The notes under the pieces are model-generated. The model was not told the DNA's origin, made no database searches, and saw only the letters and a program-made list of their open reading frames with translations. The position numbers and the translations under genes are program-made. From contig JAYMTA010000185.1 of NCBI GenBank assembly GCA_036897625.1, positions 1-35,723 on the forward strand: a DNA stretch of 35,723 bases, read 5' to 3'. Origin of the DNA: Pelargonium cotyledonis. Taxonomy: Eukaryota; Streptophyta; Magnoliopsida; Geraniales; Geraniaceae. This document shows, one piece after another, positions 11,482 to 22,273 of the stretch; positions within the stretch are counted from its first letter, which is position 1; each line of letters begins with the position of its first letter.

Positions 11482-11505
11482 TGATAATGATAATGATAAT
11501 GATAG
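11482..11505. repeat. (TGATAA)n short tandem repeat
   Basis: Repeated GATAAT units, three to four copies, in the probable leader intron. Confidence 0.7.
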
Positions 11506-11916
11506 TAAGTAATGAAAGTTATTGAGGCTTATTCTATAATGGCATGTGTGGATTGAATGTACACCTTCACCTATTTTGATGCTTTGTTTCCCAATGGTCA
11601 TTGTGTATCTTGATTGCTCTGAGTACTACAAGCTTTCCCATATTGCAAATGTTAAAATGTGCATGCAGAGTAGCTACACATTTCCTTTGCCTTGAAGATT
11701 TGGTTTGTGGACATTTTTGGCTTGTTTTCCTTTCTTATACTTTCAACATCTTCTAGGAGAATGCTAGTCTTTTTTTCCAGTCTTCTATAGTTGCCATGTA
11801 GTTTGAATTGGCTAAGAATGTTGATAATTCCTTGAGTTGAGTTTGTTTCAGCAAAGCCATATGAGGCACATGAAGAAAAGTTAAAAAATTAATCAAACTA
11901 TTTTTAGTTGTTGCAA

Positions 11917-11960
11917 AAAAAAGAAAAAGAAAAAAGAAAAAGAAAAAGAAAAAGAAAGAG
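11917..11960. repeat. (A5G)n purine microsatellite
   Basis: Repeated AAAAAG units. The complementary open frame (poly-Phe/Leu) is a low-complexity artefact. Confidence 0.85.
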
Positions 11961-12138
11961 GACTCATTTTTTGATGGACGGAGTGAGTATATATTTTCTA
12001 TAGAAGAATCTGGTGTTGGATATCCCAATGCTTGACATCAGGTTGATGCCTTGATTGTTTATACATCCTGTTTATTGGTAAACCAACAATATTTTTCAAC
12101 ATGCATTTCATGGATTTGACTTAAATGATATGAAATAA

Positions 12139-12201
12139 ACTAAGCACATAGGTTCTTCAAAAAAAATAAAAAATAAAAAATAAAAAATTACTAAGCGCAT
12201 A
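12139..12201. mobile_element. Minimal retroposon scar: A-rich tract between 12-bp duplications
   Basis: ACTAAGCACATA (12139-12150) recurs as ACTAAGCGCATA (12190-12201), enclosing a 39-bp segment that is mainly an (A5-6T)n tract. Flanking duplications around an A-rich tail are the mark of target-primed reverse transcription with extreme 5' truncation. The one mismatch implies some age. Confidence 0.5.
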
Positions 12202-12269
12202 ATTTTTGGTGTATTCTTTTTCTCTGTTACAAGGCATGAATTTCATATGCAACCTGAATATCAAACCCC

Positions 12270-12510
12270 TAAGAAGAGCGGTGCATGAGGCTCCCACCAC
12301 TGGGGTTTGTTGAGGAACATTCATGTACTTATTCTTGTATCTGTTTATACGGAGAGGCTAATTCATTGATCTGAACTCATGACCTTTAGGGTCTACCACT
12401 TTGGGGTTTGTAGAGGAACATTCATGAACATATCTGTAGATCTGTTGATTTTAATTCATGACCCCTAGGTTGCAAGGCAAGAACCATACTGCTGCGCCGA
12501 GACTCAGGGA
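12270..12510 (-). mobile_element. Degenerate tRNA-derived SINE with internal duplication
   Basis: Read on the minus strand, about 12500-12440 resembles a tRNA-derived head (CTCGGCGCAGCAGTATGG as A-box, then TTCTTGCCTTGCAACC), followed by a B-box-like GGTCATGAATT. The far end reads GGGAGCCTCATGCACCG, similar to the conserved 3' end of Au-type plant SINEs. The body holds two copies of GAGGAACATTCATG about 100 bp apart. Family assignment is from memory. Confidence 0.5.
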
Positions 12511-13189
12511 TTCAAATCCTCTAAGATATCATAATCATGCATTGACCAGGATAACTCATTGGGGGTATGAATATTTCAATGATTAGGAGCTAAATGAAGT
12601 TTTTGAAGTTGAGGCAGAATGTTTATCACTAATTGAGGATACTTGTGGATTGTTTGAGTGCTTAAAGGTGTTTGATATCTGAACTTATTAATTGATTATT
12701 TGATCTAATCTTTTATTGCTAGCAATTACAGTTGTATAATTATTTGCTAGAAGTGGCTTTGTTGTTTCTTACATTGAATCAAAGTACCGAGTCTTCATAT
12801 TTTTCTGTTTTGTGAGTGACATGTTTTATTTCTTAGTATTTGCATATCTGAATTTATTTAACTCTACTAAAAGTTTATTGTTGATTCAATCTTTTGTTTT
12901 ACAAACTAGCATTTTTGTATATATGTAACTCGAAAAAGCCTTCCCATGTTACATTATCTGTGTTGAATCAGTCTACGTTGAGTTTCTAGTGTGGCATCTT
13001 AATTGTATATGTGTATGTTGTTTGATTGAGTCATGATTTGCATATTTCCCAATCTTCTTGTTCACTTCTGCACATTAGGACATGCTTAGCTTACTACCTG
13101 TGTTTCCTTTGACTAGCTAATTCTAAGCGAGTCAGAAAGAAGACCGTTCATTTTGAACGATTTTGTGGATTTGCAATAAATTGAGGTCA

Positions 13190-15112
13190 ATGACAAATTT
13201 GATGGCTGTACGAGTTCAGAGCTTGGCCAAGAGAAGTTTTGATCAAAACAATTCCCGTTCCATGCCTCATACTGCTATGAATTTCCCAGCGTGGTGGAAT
13301 TCAAATGAACAGCAAATGCAGCAATCTCTATCAAAGAATTTTGGCTTTAAAGTGGATTCTCCACCTCAACTTTATCAAGATGCAAAGAATTTAGGCCTTC
13401 AATTACCAGATCGGGAATCATCCTCAACTCGGTCATATGGTCAATCTAACCAGGAAGTGGGTGCTATGAGAGGAACCAGTTCTCGAGATCAATGCATTAC
13501 GTCAGATTCTGGTATTCATACCTTTGTTTCCATATTCTGTGTCTTGATCTATGTGTTTATTTTTATCATTTCTTTTTCTTTGATACATAAGATAGCTCCA
13601 TTATATATAATATATCTGTATAAGTGCATTCATTACTCTGTAACCTGTTTTACATCCCAGGAAGTGTCCATTTAAAACTATATTGTTTCTATTGTTAACA
13701 GGCTCTTATGAGCCTTTTGTTAAGATATTGCATGTATATATTAGAATCTTGGTGTGGAACTCTCTCTCACACAGTTGTCTTTCATGGCTCTCACTGGTGA
13801 TGTGTTGTAACTTCTGTTTTTTTATAAGCAATGTGTTATAACTTATTATTGCCAGCAATGATATTTTTGCTCTAGTCTTTTGCGAGGTCAACCTAACATC
13901 AAATATGTTTACAACTACTCAGGTCAAGGTGAAAAATGTGGCCAGGATGTGGGAGGTCAAATCAAGCCAGTTTTCATGTTAAGTCATCCAGATAATGTGT
14001 TCAATTCGTCGCAAGCTGATTATAGCCAGGCAGTGGTAAGTTGATTTGCATTTTCTGGTTTGTAGCTTGCTTTCTTAGTAGTTTAGCTAATGCTCATCTT
14101 CCACATACCAGGCTCGTCTTCCCAATCCTTACACTGATCCTCATGTTGGAGCATTATTTTCATTTGGAGCACAAGCTATTGTAAGTTTCATTGGCTACAT
14201 TATTTTCTATCCACTTTGGTTTGCAGTAGTTCTGGCTCGGGTTGACTATATATTGGCATGAGTCTGTAGTATTAATGTAGTCTTCAATATATACCATGTA
14301 TAACAATGATGTTATATGATTCTTTTGGGTGTTCGTTCCAGCCTCCAATGGGTCCCCAGATGGTTGGGATAGCACCTGCTAGAATTCCGTTGCCTGTTGA
14401 TATGTCAGACGATGGACCCGTTTATGTCAATGCCAAACAGTACCATGGGATCCTCAGAAGAAGACAGTCACGAGCAAAGCTTGAGTCCCAAAACAAACTC
14501 ATCAAAAGTCGGAAGGTATACACATCCCTTTTGTAGACAATCTTTGGGTTGCACTTTGCTGCCAAGAGTAGTTGTTCTTATTAAGCCCACAAACATTAGT
14601 CTTGAACAAGCGGAAGGAATCATAAATATCACGATTGAAATGTCCATGAGCAACTCTTGTGGTCTATAATTTATTTCCATGAAGTTATTCAACAATTAGG
14701 ATTTTACAACATGAGCATTGCTTTTAACTGAATGCAGCCATATCTTCACGAGTCCCGGCATCTTCACGCGGTCAAGAGGGTCAGGGGATCTGGCGGCCGC
14801 TTCCTGAGTACTAAAAAGCTCCAACTATCTGATGCATCAACTGCCACAAACCATTGGGCTTCTAACAACTCCGTTCACTCGCATCAAAAGAAGGATGCCT
14901 TAGGTTTTGGGAGTCTCAGTTCGGTAAACGGCAACCGTGCTGGTTCAATGACAAGCTGCTCTGACATCACAAGTGTCTCCAACAATAATGTTATTTTCCG
15001 ACAACCTGATGGCAGCTTCTCGAGCATCTCTCCTCACATGATGGGATCGATGCAATGTAGTGGGGAGCTCATGTGCAGTGGAACTCCGCACAGTGCTTCG
15101 ATTGTCCAGTGA
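13190..15112 (+). CDS. Nuclear transcription factor Y subunit A (NF-YA3/8-like)
   Basis: The sequence-specific subunit of the trimeric NF-Y (HAP2/3/5) complex, which binds CCAAT boxes in the nucleus. Coding exons: 13190-13511, 13923-14035, 14112-14180, 14342-14515, 14738-15112, all GT-AG and in frame, giving 350 aa from the ATG at 13190; ATGs at 13262 and 13277 are alternatives giving shorter N-termini. The conserved core (about 194-252) is complete: [20 protein letters not shown] (NF-YB/C interaction, A1), linker, then [19 protein letters not shown] (DNA-binding A2). The invariant His and Arg residues are present, but Val241 stands where most plant members have Pro (RPRG). The flanking Gln/Ser-rich regions are typical activation regions. 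A miR169-type site follows the stop codon, so post-transcriptional control is likely. The paralogue is a judgement from flanking sequence. Confidence 0.94.
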
Positions 15113-15148
15113 TAAAAACTGGTAAACATTCCAGATCATATCACTGGG

Positions 15149-15169
15149 TTGGCAAATCATCCTTGGCTT
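15149..15169 (+). promoter_or_regulatory. miR169 target site in the NF-YA 3' UTR
   Basis: The core CATCCTTGGCT, preceded by GGCAAAT, pairs with miR169 (remembered as CAGCCAAGG AUGACUUGCCGA) with two mismatches, one of them at miRNA position 1, and one G-U pair; positions 2-13, including the cleavage site, are fully matched. It lies 36 nt after the stop. miR169 control of NF-YA mRNAs through such 3' UTR sites is well established in plants. Confidence 0.9.
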
Positions 15170-15189
15170 TGTTACTTTACTCTCAGTAT

Positions 15190-16010
15190 ATCATATGTAA
15201 TGACACTGGTTATCTAATTGTGTAGTGAGCATCTTGAAATCTATGGTGCTCTCTATAGACTGGTTTTCTTCAAAATGCATTCAAGAACTTCAAAGAATTG
15301 TCTCTCAAGTGCTTCATGACTGACGTGTGACTGCAGGCAGGCATTGAGTATTTGAATATATAATATTTTTGGTTGTGATTGATATTTGAAGCCGCTATAC
15401 TATGTGAGTTGTTCAATTCAGTGAACTTTGAGTTGAAGATCTAGCCATGTGTATTTTAATTATTCTCTTGCCTTCTGCAATTGTGTTTTGAGGGAAATTC
15501 TAGTCACTTGAAACCTATTCATCTCTCAAATAAAAAAAAAGAAATGTTACAGACGAATACCTTGATACAAGTTTTCTTTTGCAGCTGTCTCAATCTTTGT
15601 GTAACTCATCGAATGATTTAGATTCATCTCTGGAATACTTATCTAGATCCACAACAAAGAGGATATTTAATTAAAAATATTTTGTACGACAATAATAGAC
15701 TATATTTACCAATAACAAGCAAAATATTAAGATTACGCAACTAATAAGAATGTGGCGTATCATTAAAATTATGAATCTGACCGATCATATTGCTCCCACA
15801 AATGCAACGTGTGCATGAGTGAAATTTTAGCATAATATCATGATTTCATGGGTCGGATATAGTTGAAGCTAGTTAAATAGAGGATCATATTCATTTGGAA
15901 AAACAGAAAAGTCACAAATACAATTTCTTGAGCACAAACATTTGGAAACATCCAATTTTCCATTTCTACACAAACAAGAAAAAAAGGAGCTATACTACAG
16001 AATAGGAAGA
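15190..16010. other. NF-YA 3' end and WAV2-type upstream region
   Basis: No coding signal. The first part is presumably the remaining NF-YA 3' UTR, with an A-run near 15530; the rest should contain the promoter of the WAV2-type gene. I found no clear transposon boundary. Confidence 0.4.
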
Positions 16011-16053
16011 ACAAGAGCTAATAACTTGCTGAGCTTCTCTCTCTGAGCTACGA

Positions 16054-16109
16054 AGAGGAGGAGGAGGAGGAGGAGAACTGGAGAAGAAGAAGAAGAAGAA
16101 GAAGAAGAC
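16054..16109. repeat. GAG/GAA microsatellite in the WAV2-type 5' UTR
   Basis: Seven GAG units, a short interruption and eight GAA units end 13 nt before the start codon. Purine-rich leaders of this kind are common in plants. Antisense Ser/Pro/Phe-rich frames here are artefacts. Confidence 0.85.
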
Positions 16110-16122
16110 AGAAGCCAAGAAA

Positions 16123-19100
16123 ATGGTGTCGTACATGAGCGTGTTTCTGTACGGAGTAGGAGGCATAGTCGTCGCCGGCATGGCATTGCTTGTGGTTTTC
16201 CAGGAGAAGCTGGTCTACGTGCCCGTTCTCCCAGGCCTCACCAAGTCTTACCCCATCACACCTGCTCGCCTCCGCCTCACCTACGAGGACGTCTGGCTCC
16301 GCTCCTCTGACGGCGTCCGCCTCCATGCCTGGTTCATCAAACTCTTCCCCGATTACCGAGGTTCGATCTGTTCCCTTTTCTCTCCCGATTTCTCTCTTCC
16401 TGTTCGGGCTTACATTTGTTACTCTGCTAGGTTAGGGTTTGATGGCCGCGTCTACGTGATTCCGAATTGTGTGTGTGAAGGGATGAGTTGACAGTACTCA
16501 ACTGCGAATTCTATAGAATTTAAGAGTAGAATTGAAATCCTGTTCTTGACTTGAGAAAACCTATAGCTGATTTCCTTGTCGTTGGTAGCGAATCATGGTG
16601 TAGGAACTGCGAAATTCTTGGATCAATTAATGGCTTGTGAATCATAATATGTATTTGAGAATAGCTCCACTGTAGCGAAGCTGAAAGTGATGCTATCATG
16701 GAAATTGCTTTAGGAGCTATAATGTAATATTGCTGAATGCTGATGTGCTGTTTATTACTTTGATTAGAGACGATCAGATGATTTTGTCCTTTTGTTATGC
16801 CTGTTCACAGCAAACATTATTTGTGGCACAATCACAGTCTCACTTTTTATAATTAATTATGATGCATTGTTTGGTTCAACAGCCTAAACATCTTCCAAAT
16901 TTAGATGTGGTATTTCAATTCATGGTATAAAAAAAATATGGTCTACATTATCATTTCTATGAGTATGTTGTGCTGTGGATTCATTTGCTTTCATTAGATT
17001 ATTACTTTTTATGTTCTTTGCAAAGCTTAGAAATCAATGATGTTTGTTGTGCAGGTCCAACCATCTTGTTTTTCCAAGAAAATGCTGGAAGTATCCTAAT
17101 CACTGTGAAAGTCGTTTTATGGGAATTGTGAAATGAAGCCATCTGTGCCATTTGTATTTCTTGATTGGATTCATATTCTTTATTGGCCTTAACTACTGAT
17201 CTTTAGATATTGCACACCGTCTTGAAATGATTCGCATAATGTTACAGAAGTTAGAATGCAATGTTTTTATGCTTTCTTACCGAGGGTATGCATCTGCCTT
17301 TTAATCTGAATTGTGTGCACATGTTACTGAAGCTGGATCCTGATTGATATAAGCACACTGCTTGTGATACCATTGATCAGTGCTTAATGAATTGTAACAG
17401 TTATGGAGCAAGTGATGGTTATCCCTCTCAGGACGGGATTACAAAGGATGCTCAGGTGTTTCAATTCAGTCCAATCATTTACTTTAATTAAAGATGGTAC
17501 TGTTCAGATTCAAACGCCGTTGCTATTAGTGTAACTTTTTTTTCTTTTGTTAGGCTGCATTGGACCATCTATCTCAGAGGACTGATATTGACACAACTAG
17601 AATGGTTGTATTTGGTAGGTCGCTTGGGGGAGCAGTTGGAGCTTTGCTTTCCAGAAATAATCCTAATAAGGTATCTCTTTTGCATATTTTGCAAGCTATT
17701 TTTCTTTACTTGTGGGCAACAAGAGAATGTAGAAGAACTAAAATTGTTTTCCCCCTTGGAACTTATGCTGTCAGTACCTTCTGGTCTTGACGTCTGAGTA
17801 GTAAGATCTTGTTTTCTGGCTTGTTTGAGAGTAGCATTTACTCAATAGGTTCTAGATGCATCTGAATGAGCTGGCAAGGCATATGTCTTTAACCTTCTAA
17901 CACATTAGAACCTACCCTGGCTAGGCTCTGGTACCCATAAGGTCCAGTTATGTATACATTTATCATCAGCATTCCGAATGGTATGCTTGGTGATCCATAT
18001 GTAAATCATATGGATAGGATACGATATCTTACTCAGGACGGGATCTGTATATGCATTATAAGATGGATATAAGTATATAACAAACCAATGAATATGCGAA
18101 CCCAACCCAAAATTATTCATGGAAAACCAAACCAAGCCTATATGAATAATGTAGTGTTGCCTTGGTTGGGAATTTAGAACCTAGGTGTTAAGTTGGTGGT
18201 ATGTAATGGTTCTTCATATAAGTCGAATGTTTTCTAAGAATTATTCGCAGATAATACTGGATCATTTTTACAAGACCGAAAAACATTTAGGTTGAGGTAG
18301 CTATTTGTTACAGGCTTTTGAAAAAATAGTCATCAAAATGCATTGTCATAACAGGTGCTCCATTACTAAACTCATATAGTTGTGATATACTTTCATCAAG
18401 TTTAATTGATCAAAGTCTGGTGTGGGGGTGCCTAGATATGGCTATAGTTGAATTTGGGTTAGCTTAAGGGTTTTCATAAATTTTAGTACTGCTCTTTGTC
18501 TGTGGTATTATGGGTGTTGAAATTTGCCTATCAGTATGATATTCTACTGCACTTAAAGATTCTCCAAGATTTATAGTTTGGTAGCTTAAATTTGCAGCTT
18601 CTTTAATAACTGTGAAATCACCTCCTTGTATCTGGAATTTGCTAATCATTATGATAAATTCTGTTGTAATTCTAAGTTTGACCCTGATTTCCAGTTATTC
18701 TGTTAGATTTATTGTACAACCTGTTGTGAACTTGAACACAGTCACCGTCCTCAAGTTTGTGGCAATAAAAATAGAAAAGGCAAAGAGAATTACTAAAACA
18801 AAATAATAAGGAATAGGTAAAGAGCGAAGAAAAAAAGAAATCAAAATCAATGGGAGGCATAAGGTAAATCAATGTGTTCTTATCTGTCACAACTTCGACT
18901 TTCCAATACTCAAGAAATGTCTTCTGTGACAATATTTGGTATAATATGTGCCTTTCATATTGTATTGATGGTGTAAAATTCCCTTCCTTTGTTTCTATGA
19001 GGTGCTTAAGATGTATATTTCTGCACTTTGTTCACCTTAAATGCCCATAATTTTTGGGCATATCCTTGCATTGCAGGTTTCCGCATTGATATTGGAGAAC

Positions 19101-20598
19101 ACTTTCACATCAATTTTGGACATGGCTGGAGTTATACTGCCCTTCTTGAAGTGGTTTATGGGGGGAAGTGGTTCAAAAGGTCCTAAAATTCTTAATTTTC
19201 TTGTACGTTCTCCTTGGAATACCATTGATGTTGTTGGAGAGGTGAGGCTACATGTTGTCGTTGTACCTTCTATCTTACAATTTTGCAACTGGACATGTAC
19301 TTGAGTAAATGCAGTGTCAGACATCAGTTAGTCAGCTATTTCTGAAACTTTACATCATTGATTTAAAGTGCATTGACCACTCATCCAAGCCATGCCCAAT
19401 CCTATTCCAAGTTAACATCTCTTCATGCATCCATAACACGTTCATTAGGTCCCCTAGTGTGTTTCATTCTTCTAAATTTTTTCATCACATCATGTTATAC
19501 CCATACATTCTGTGTGGCGGTGCTAAATTGAGATGCCTACATATGAATCAATAATCTGAAATCTATTTTGCATTGGAACTATTATAATGCAGTTTTCGTT
19601 TAGAAGTTATATGCACATGTATGACTCTGGCCCTCTTGAAAACAGATAAAGCAGCCAATCCTTTTCCTCTCTGGATTGCAAGATGAGATGGTTCCCTCCT
19701 CCCATATGGAAGTGCTTTATGCTAAGGCAGCAGCTCGTAACAAGCGATGCATCTTTGTGGATTTTCCTACTGGCATGCATATGGACACATGGCTGGCTGG
19801 TGGCGATCATTATTGGAGAACAATCCAGGAATTCCTTGAACAAAATGTTCCTGAGAAAAAAGAAAGCGATAACGGTAAATTTCTACTCATGGTATTCTTG
19901 AATGTTGCAACTTCCTACCGGCCCCATCCCAAAGTGGAAACAATGACAATGTTTTTCACTAATAGGAGAAGAAAGATGAGGGTACAAATCATTGAATCAA
20001 ACTCCATTGTACTCGATCTTGTTCCCTGATTTGGATTTGTTTAGTCACCTGTCACACTTTTTTAGTTTGAAAATTTTGAAGTCCAGTAATTCTTGATAGG
20101 CTCAGCTTTCATGTCAGTGTTTTGTTTGTCCATTCTGTTTTGCACAATCTACATAGAGAAAGTGTTGATAGTCTTAAAATAAGATGCCATGTTCGCACCC
20201 TTTGCAAAGTAGGCACTTGGTCATCCTTCGTGGCGAGATCTTGATCTTATGTTTTTAATACTCGAGGCAACACTTATGGATCTCTTTGATTGTGTAGCTC
20301 TTATGTTGTTAGCCATTTAGTAGTCGGTCGTCTCAGAAGAGGAATCATGATTTTTTTTAGAGTAATGGGCTAGCTGAATATTTTCAGTGGCCAAACCAAA
20401 AGTTCTCGACTTTTTAATTTTTATGTTTTGCTAGATCAATAAAACTCTGGTAATTTCAGGGACTTCTATTCATGTGATTGTTATTCTGTGGTGCTTTCAG
20501 ATTCTAAGGCTGTGACTGTAGAGGTATTATTATTAACTGAGGACTACTACTTGTGCTTGTGTTTTCTGGATGTTGCAGCAACTGGGAGCTCTTTATGA
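16123..20598 (+). CDS. WAV2: WAV2-like alpha/beta hydrolase (ABHD13/Bem46 family)
   Basis: Resembles Arabidopsis WAVY GROWTH 2, a plasma-membrane-associated protein that restrains root bending; its substrate is unknown. Exons: 16123-16360, 17055-17090, 17207-17285, 17401-17455, 17554-17670, 19077-19241, 19646-19874, and a last exon from 20501; all phases agree, about 338 aa. Seen: N-terminal membrane anchor at about 5-25, family string FQEKLVYVPVLPG, oxyanion region ILFFQENAGN, nucleophile Ser159 in GRSLGG, Asp243 in GLQDEMVP and His275 in GMHMDTW, so the triad is complete. The C-terminus is uncertain. As drawn it ends at TGA 20598, but removing 20524-20578 (GT-AG, only 55 bp) would give a different tail, and retaining intron 7 would give another ending at 20029. 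Intron 5 (1406 bp) is the longest. Confidence 0.93.
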
Positions 20599-20822
20599 GA
20601 CGAAGCTGATGCACCCATTCTTTTAGGAAATCTTTCATTCCTATTACGAAATGCCAGAAAACATGAATGCCCTTGGTATTGACTTTTGACATAATTATCA
20701 CCATCATTGTTGATACAATTAGAAGCTGCTGGAAAGGGAATTTCATAACCATCACCATCATTGTTGATCCAGTTTTGCTCTGCCCAGGTCGGACATGGCG
20801 CACCAGATCCATCGCTTCTCAC
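20547..20822 (-). CDS. Unrecognised small ORF, 91 codons, antisense to the WAV2 end
   Basis: The frame starts MRSDGSGAPCPTWAEQNW and contains two INNDGD units that arise from a duplicated DNA stretch (ATCACCATCATTGTTGAT near 20697 and 20750). Composition is protein-like, with Trp, Cys and charged residues, but I recognise no family. It overlaps the last exon of the WAV2-type gene on the other strand, so it may be chance or the remains of a convergent gene. Confidence 0.22.
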   Translation of the reverse strand: MRSDGSGAPCPTWAEQNWINNDGDGYEIPFPAASNCINNDGDNYVKSQYQGHSCFLAFRNRNERFPKRMGASASSHKELPVAATSRKHKHK

Positions 20823-20829
20823 GCCTCAC

Positions 20830-22270
20830 GAGATATATGATTAATGTGATGGATTTGTTCAGCTTATTATTCTCTAATGCTTAGCATTATTGAGTGTTGA
20901 GCTTAACATTTTCTCATTGGCAACTTCAACTCTAATGTTTAGCATTTTTTATCAAAGGTGTTCTAGGACTCTTACAGGCCTTGAGCCTCTCTTGACATTT
21001 TAATTGTAGATGCTCTTAAAGTTTGATAAGACTTCAAGGCTATTTTGATTTTTAGGAATAAAATTCAATTCGGTTCTTGAAGTTTTGCATTCGGGTCTAA
21101 ATTAGTCCCTGAATTTTGTTTACTCTAATGGTGTGTTTGGAAACGCTCATTTGATGAAATGCTGGATTTGAGTCAAATAAGGTGTGTGAGAAACTCTAAA
21201 AATTTGGATTTGGTTTTGAGTGAAATCCAATAGTATTCAAAATATGCCTAGAACATGAGATTTGAAATCACAACTCGTACCTTATCATTTGACATTTTAT
21301 GTTTTTCTAAACATTATATTTGTATTTGAAATATAACATTTCAAATTCAAAATATCAAATAACGAATTTCAAATCAAATTCATATTTTCAAACGCAACCT
21401 AACATAGTTCATGAATATATGGACCCAAATTTATTTTAAATAAAAAAAACATATCATCAACACATAAAACTTAAGTATTATTTTTATTAAATTTATGTTT
21501 TTGTTTTTTCAATTGAGCTACACAATATGAAATAATTATGTTCTTTAATCCAAAACTTCACCCACTTGGGACAATGTAATTGAGACGTATGTCTTGATTA
21601 TTGGGTTATCCCTTATAAGATTTATTTTAATATATAATTTTTTGTCTTATAAGTGGTTGGTGTGTAAATTAAAATAAGGCTTAAATGAAAAATTATAAAA
21701 TTAGGAGAGATGTTCAATATTGTTCAAAAGGTTTTTCCATATTGAATATTTCTTCTAAAAATAAAGTTTTTTTGTGGTCTCAGTGCAATTAGAAGTAACT
21801 TCCTAAGTTTATAGCAAGATAATTCATAAACTTTCTTTTTTTTTCTATTTAGCCTTATCTTATACGATGCAAATGGTTAAGAACACACATTTTTATGTTA
21901 TTGGAGATCGTGGGTTCAAATTTTATTATGTCAGATGGAATGAGATTATTATATAGCTCAATTAGTTAATTTAAAAAAAAAATTTATCTTTTAAGCTAAC
22001 AAAGTCGTAATAAAATGAGAGGCTATTTGTTATAAATTAAGTTTTAAGTGACAAAGTCACAAGGGCCCATGCAATTACTACCACTTAAATATTTTGAACC
22101 CTTCGGCTCACCCTTAAAAATATAAAAGTAATAATTAGGGCAAATTACAGTAAACCCTATACCCTATGTTATTGACACATTTTGCACAGAACACGGAGAT
22201 CTCGTCTGTGAAGTTATAATCTGGATTTGGGGCTTCTCTGTTGTTTTTGTTTGTTGATGTGTTTATTGTT
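20830..22270. other. AT-rich intergenic region, largely transposon-derived
   Basis: No coding sequence is supported. It holds a Tourist-like MITE (21129-21399) and, at 22139-22170, a GGGCAAATTACAG-type sequence reminiscent of plant DNA-transposon ends. It directly precedes the first Alfin-like exon and would have to contain that gene's promoter. Confidence 0.45.
21129..21399. mobile_element. Tourist-like MITE (PIF/Harbinger type)
   Basis: Imperfect terminal inverted repeats, GGTGTGTTTGGAAA on the left and GGTTGCGTTTGAAAA (complement of the right end), bound a 271-bp AT-rich non-coding segment. TAA at 21126-21128 and 21400-21402 may be the 3-bp target duplication typical of this superfamily. 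A 3-bp duplication is weak evidence by itself; the GTGYGTTTGG end is a common plant MITE motif. Confidence 0.5.
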
Positions 22271-22273
22271 CAG

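Larger units (their letters stand above)
10840..13140 (+). other. Probable NF-YA 5' leader intron
   Basis: T-rich DNA with no coding signal, between a leader-like segment (about 10600-10830) and the first coding exon (13190). NF-YA genes often have long leader introns. It contains A-rich microsatellites (11917-11960, 12159-12187), a GATAAT run near 11482-11505 and a degenerate SINE-like insertion (12270-12510). Intron ends are not fixed. Confidence 0.4.

Noticed and set aside
13145-13159. Perfect short hairpin CGTTCA-TTT-TGAACG before the NF-YA coding start
   Set aside because: A 6-bp stem is expected by chance in a window of this size; no functional context.
15990-16326. Minus-strand ORFs opposite the WAV2 first exon
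   Set aside because: Poly-Ser/Pro/Phe products of the GAG/GAA repeat antisense to a clear coding exon.
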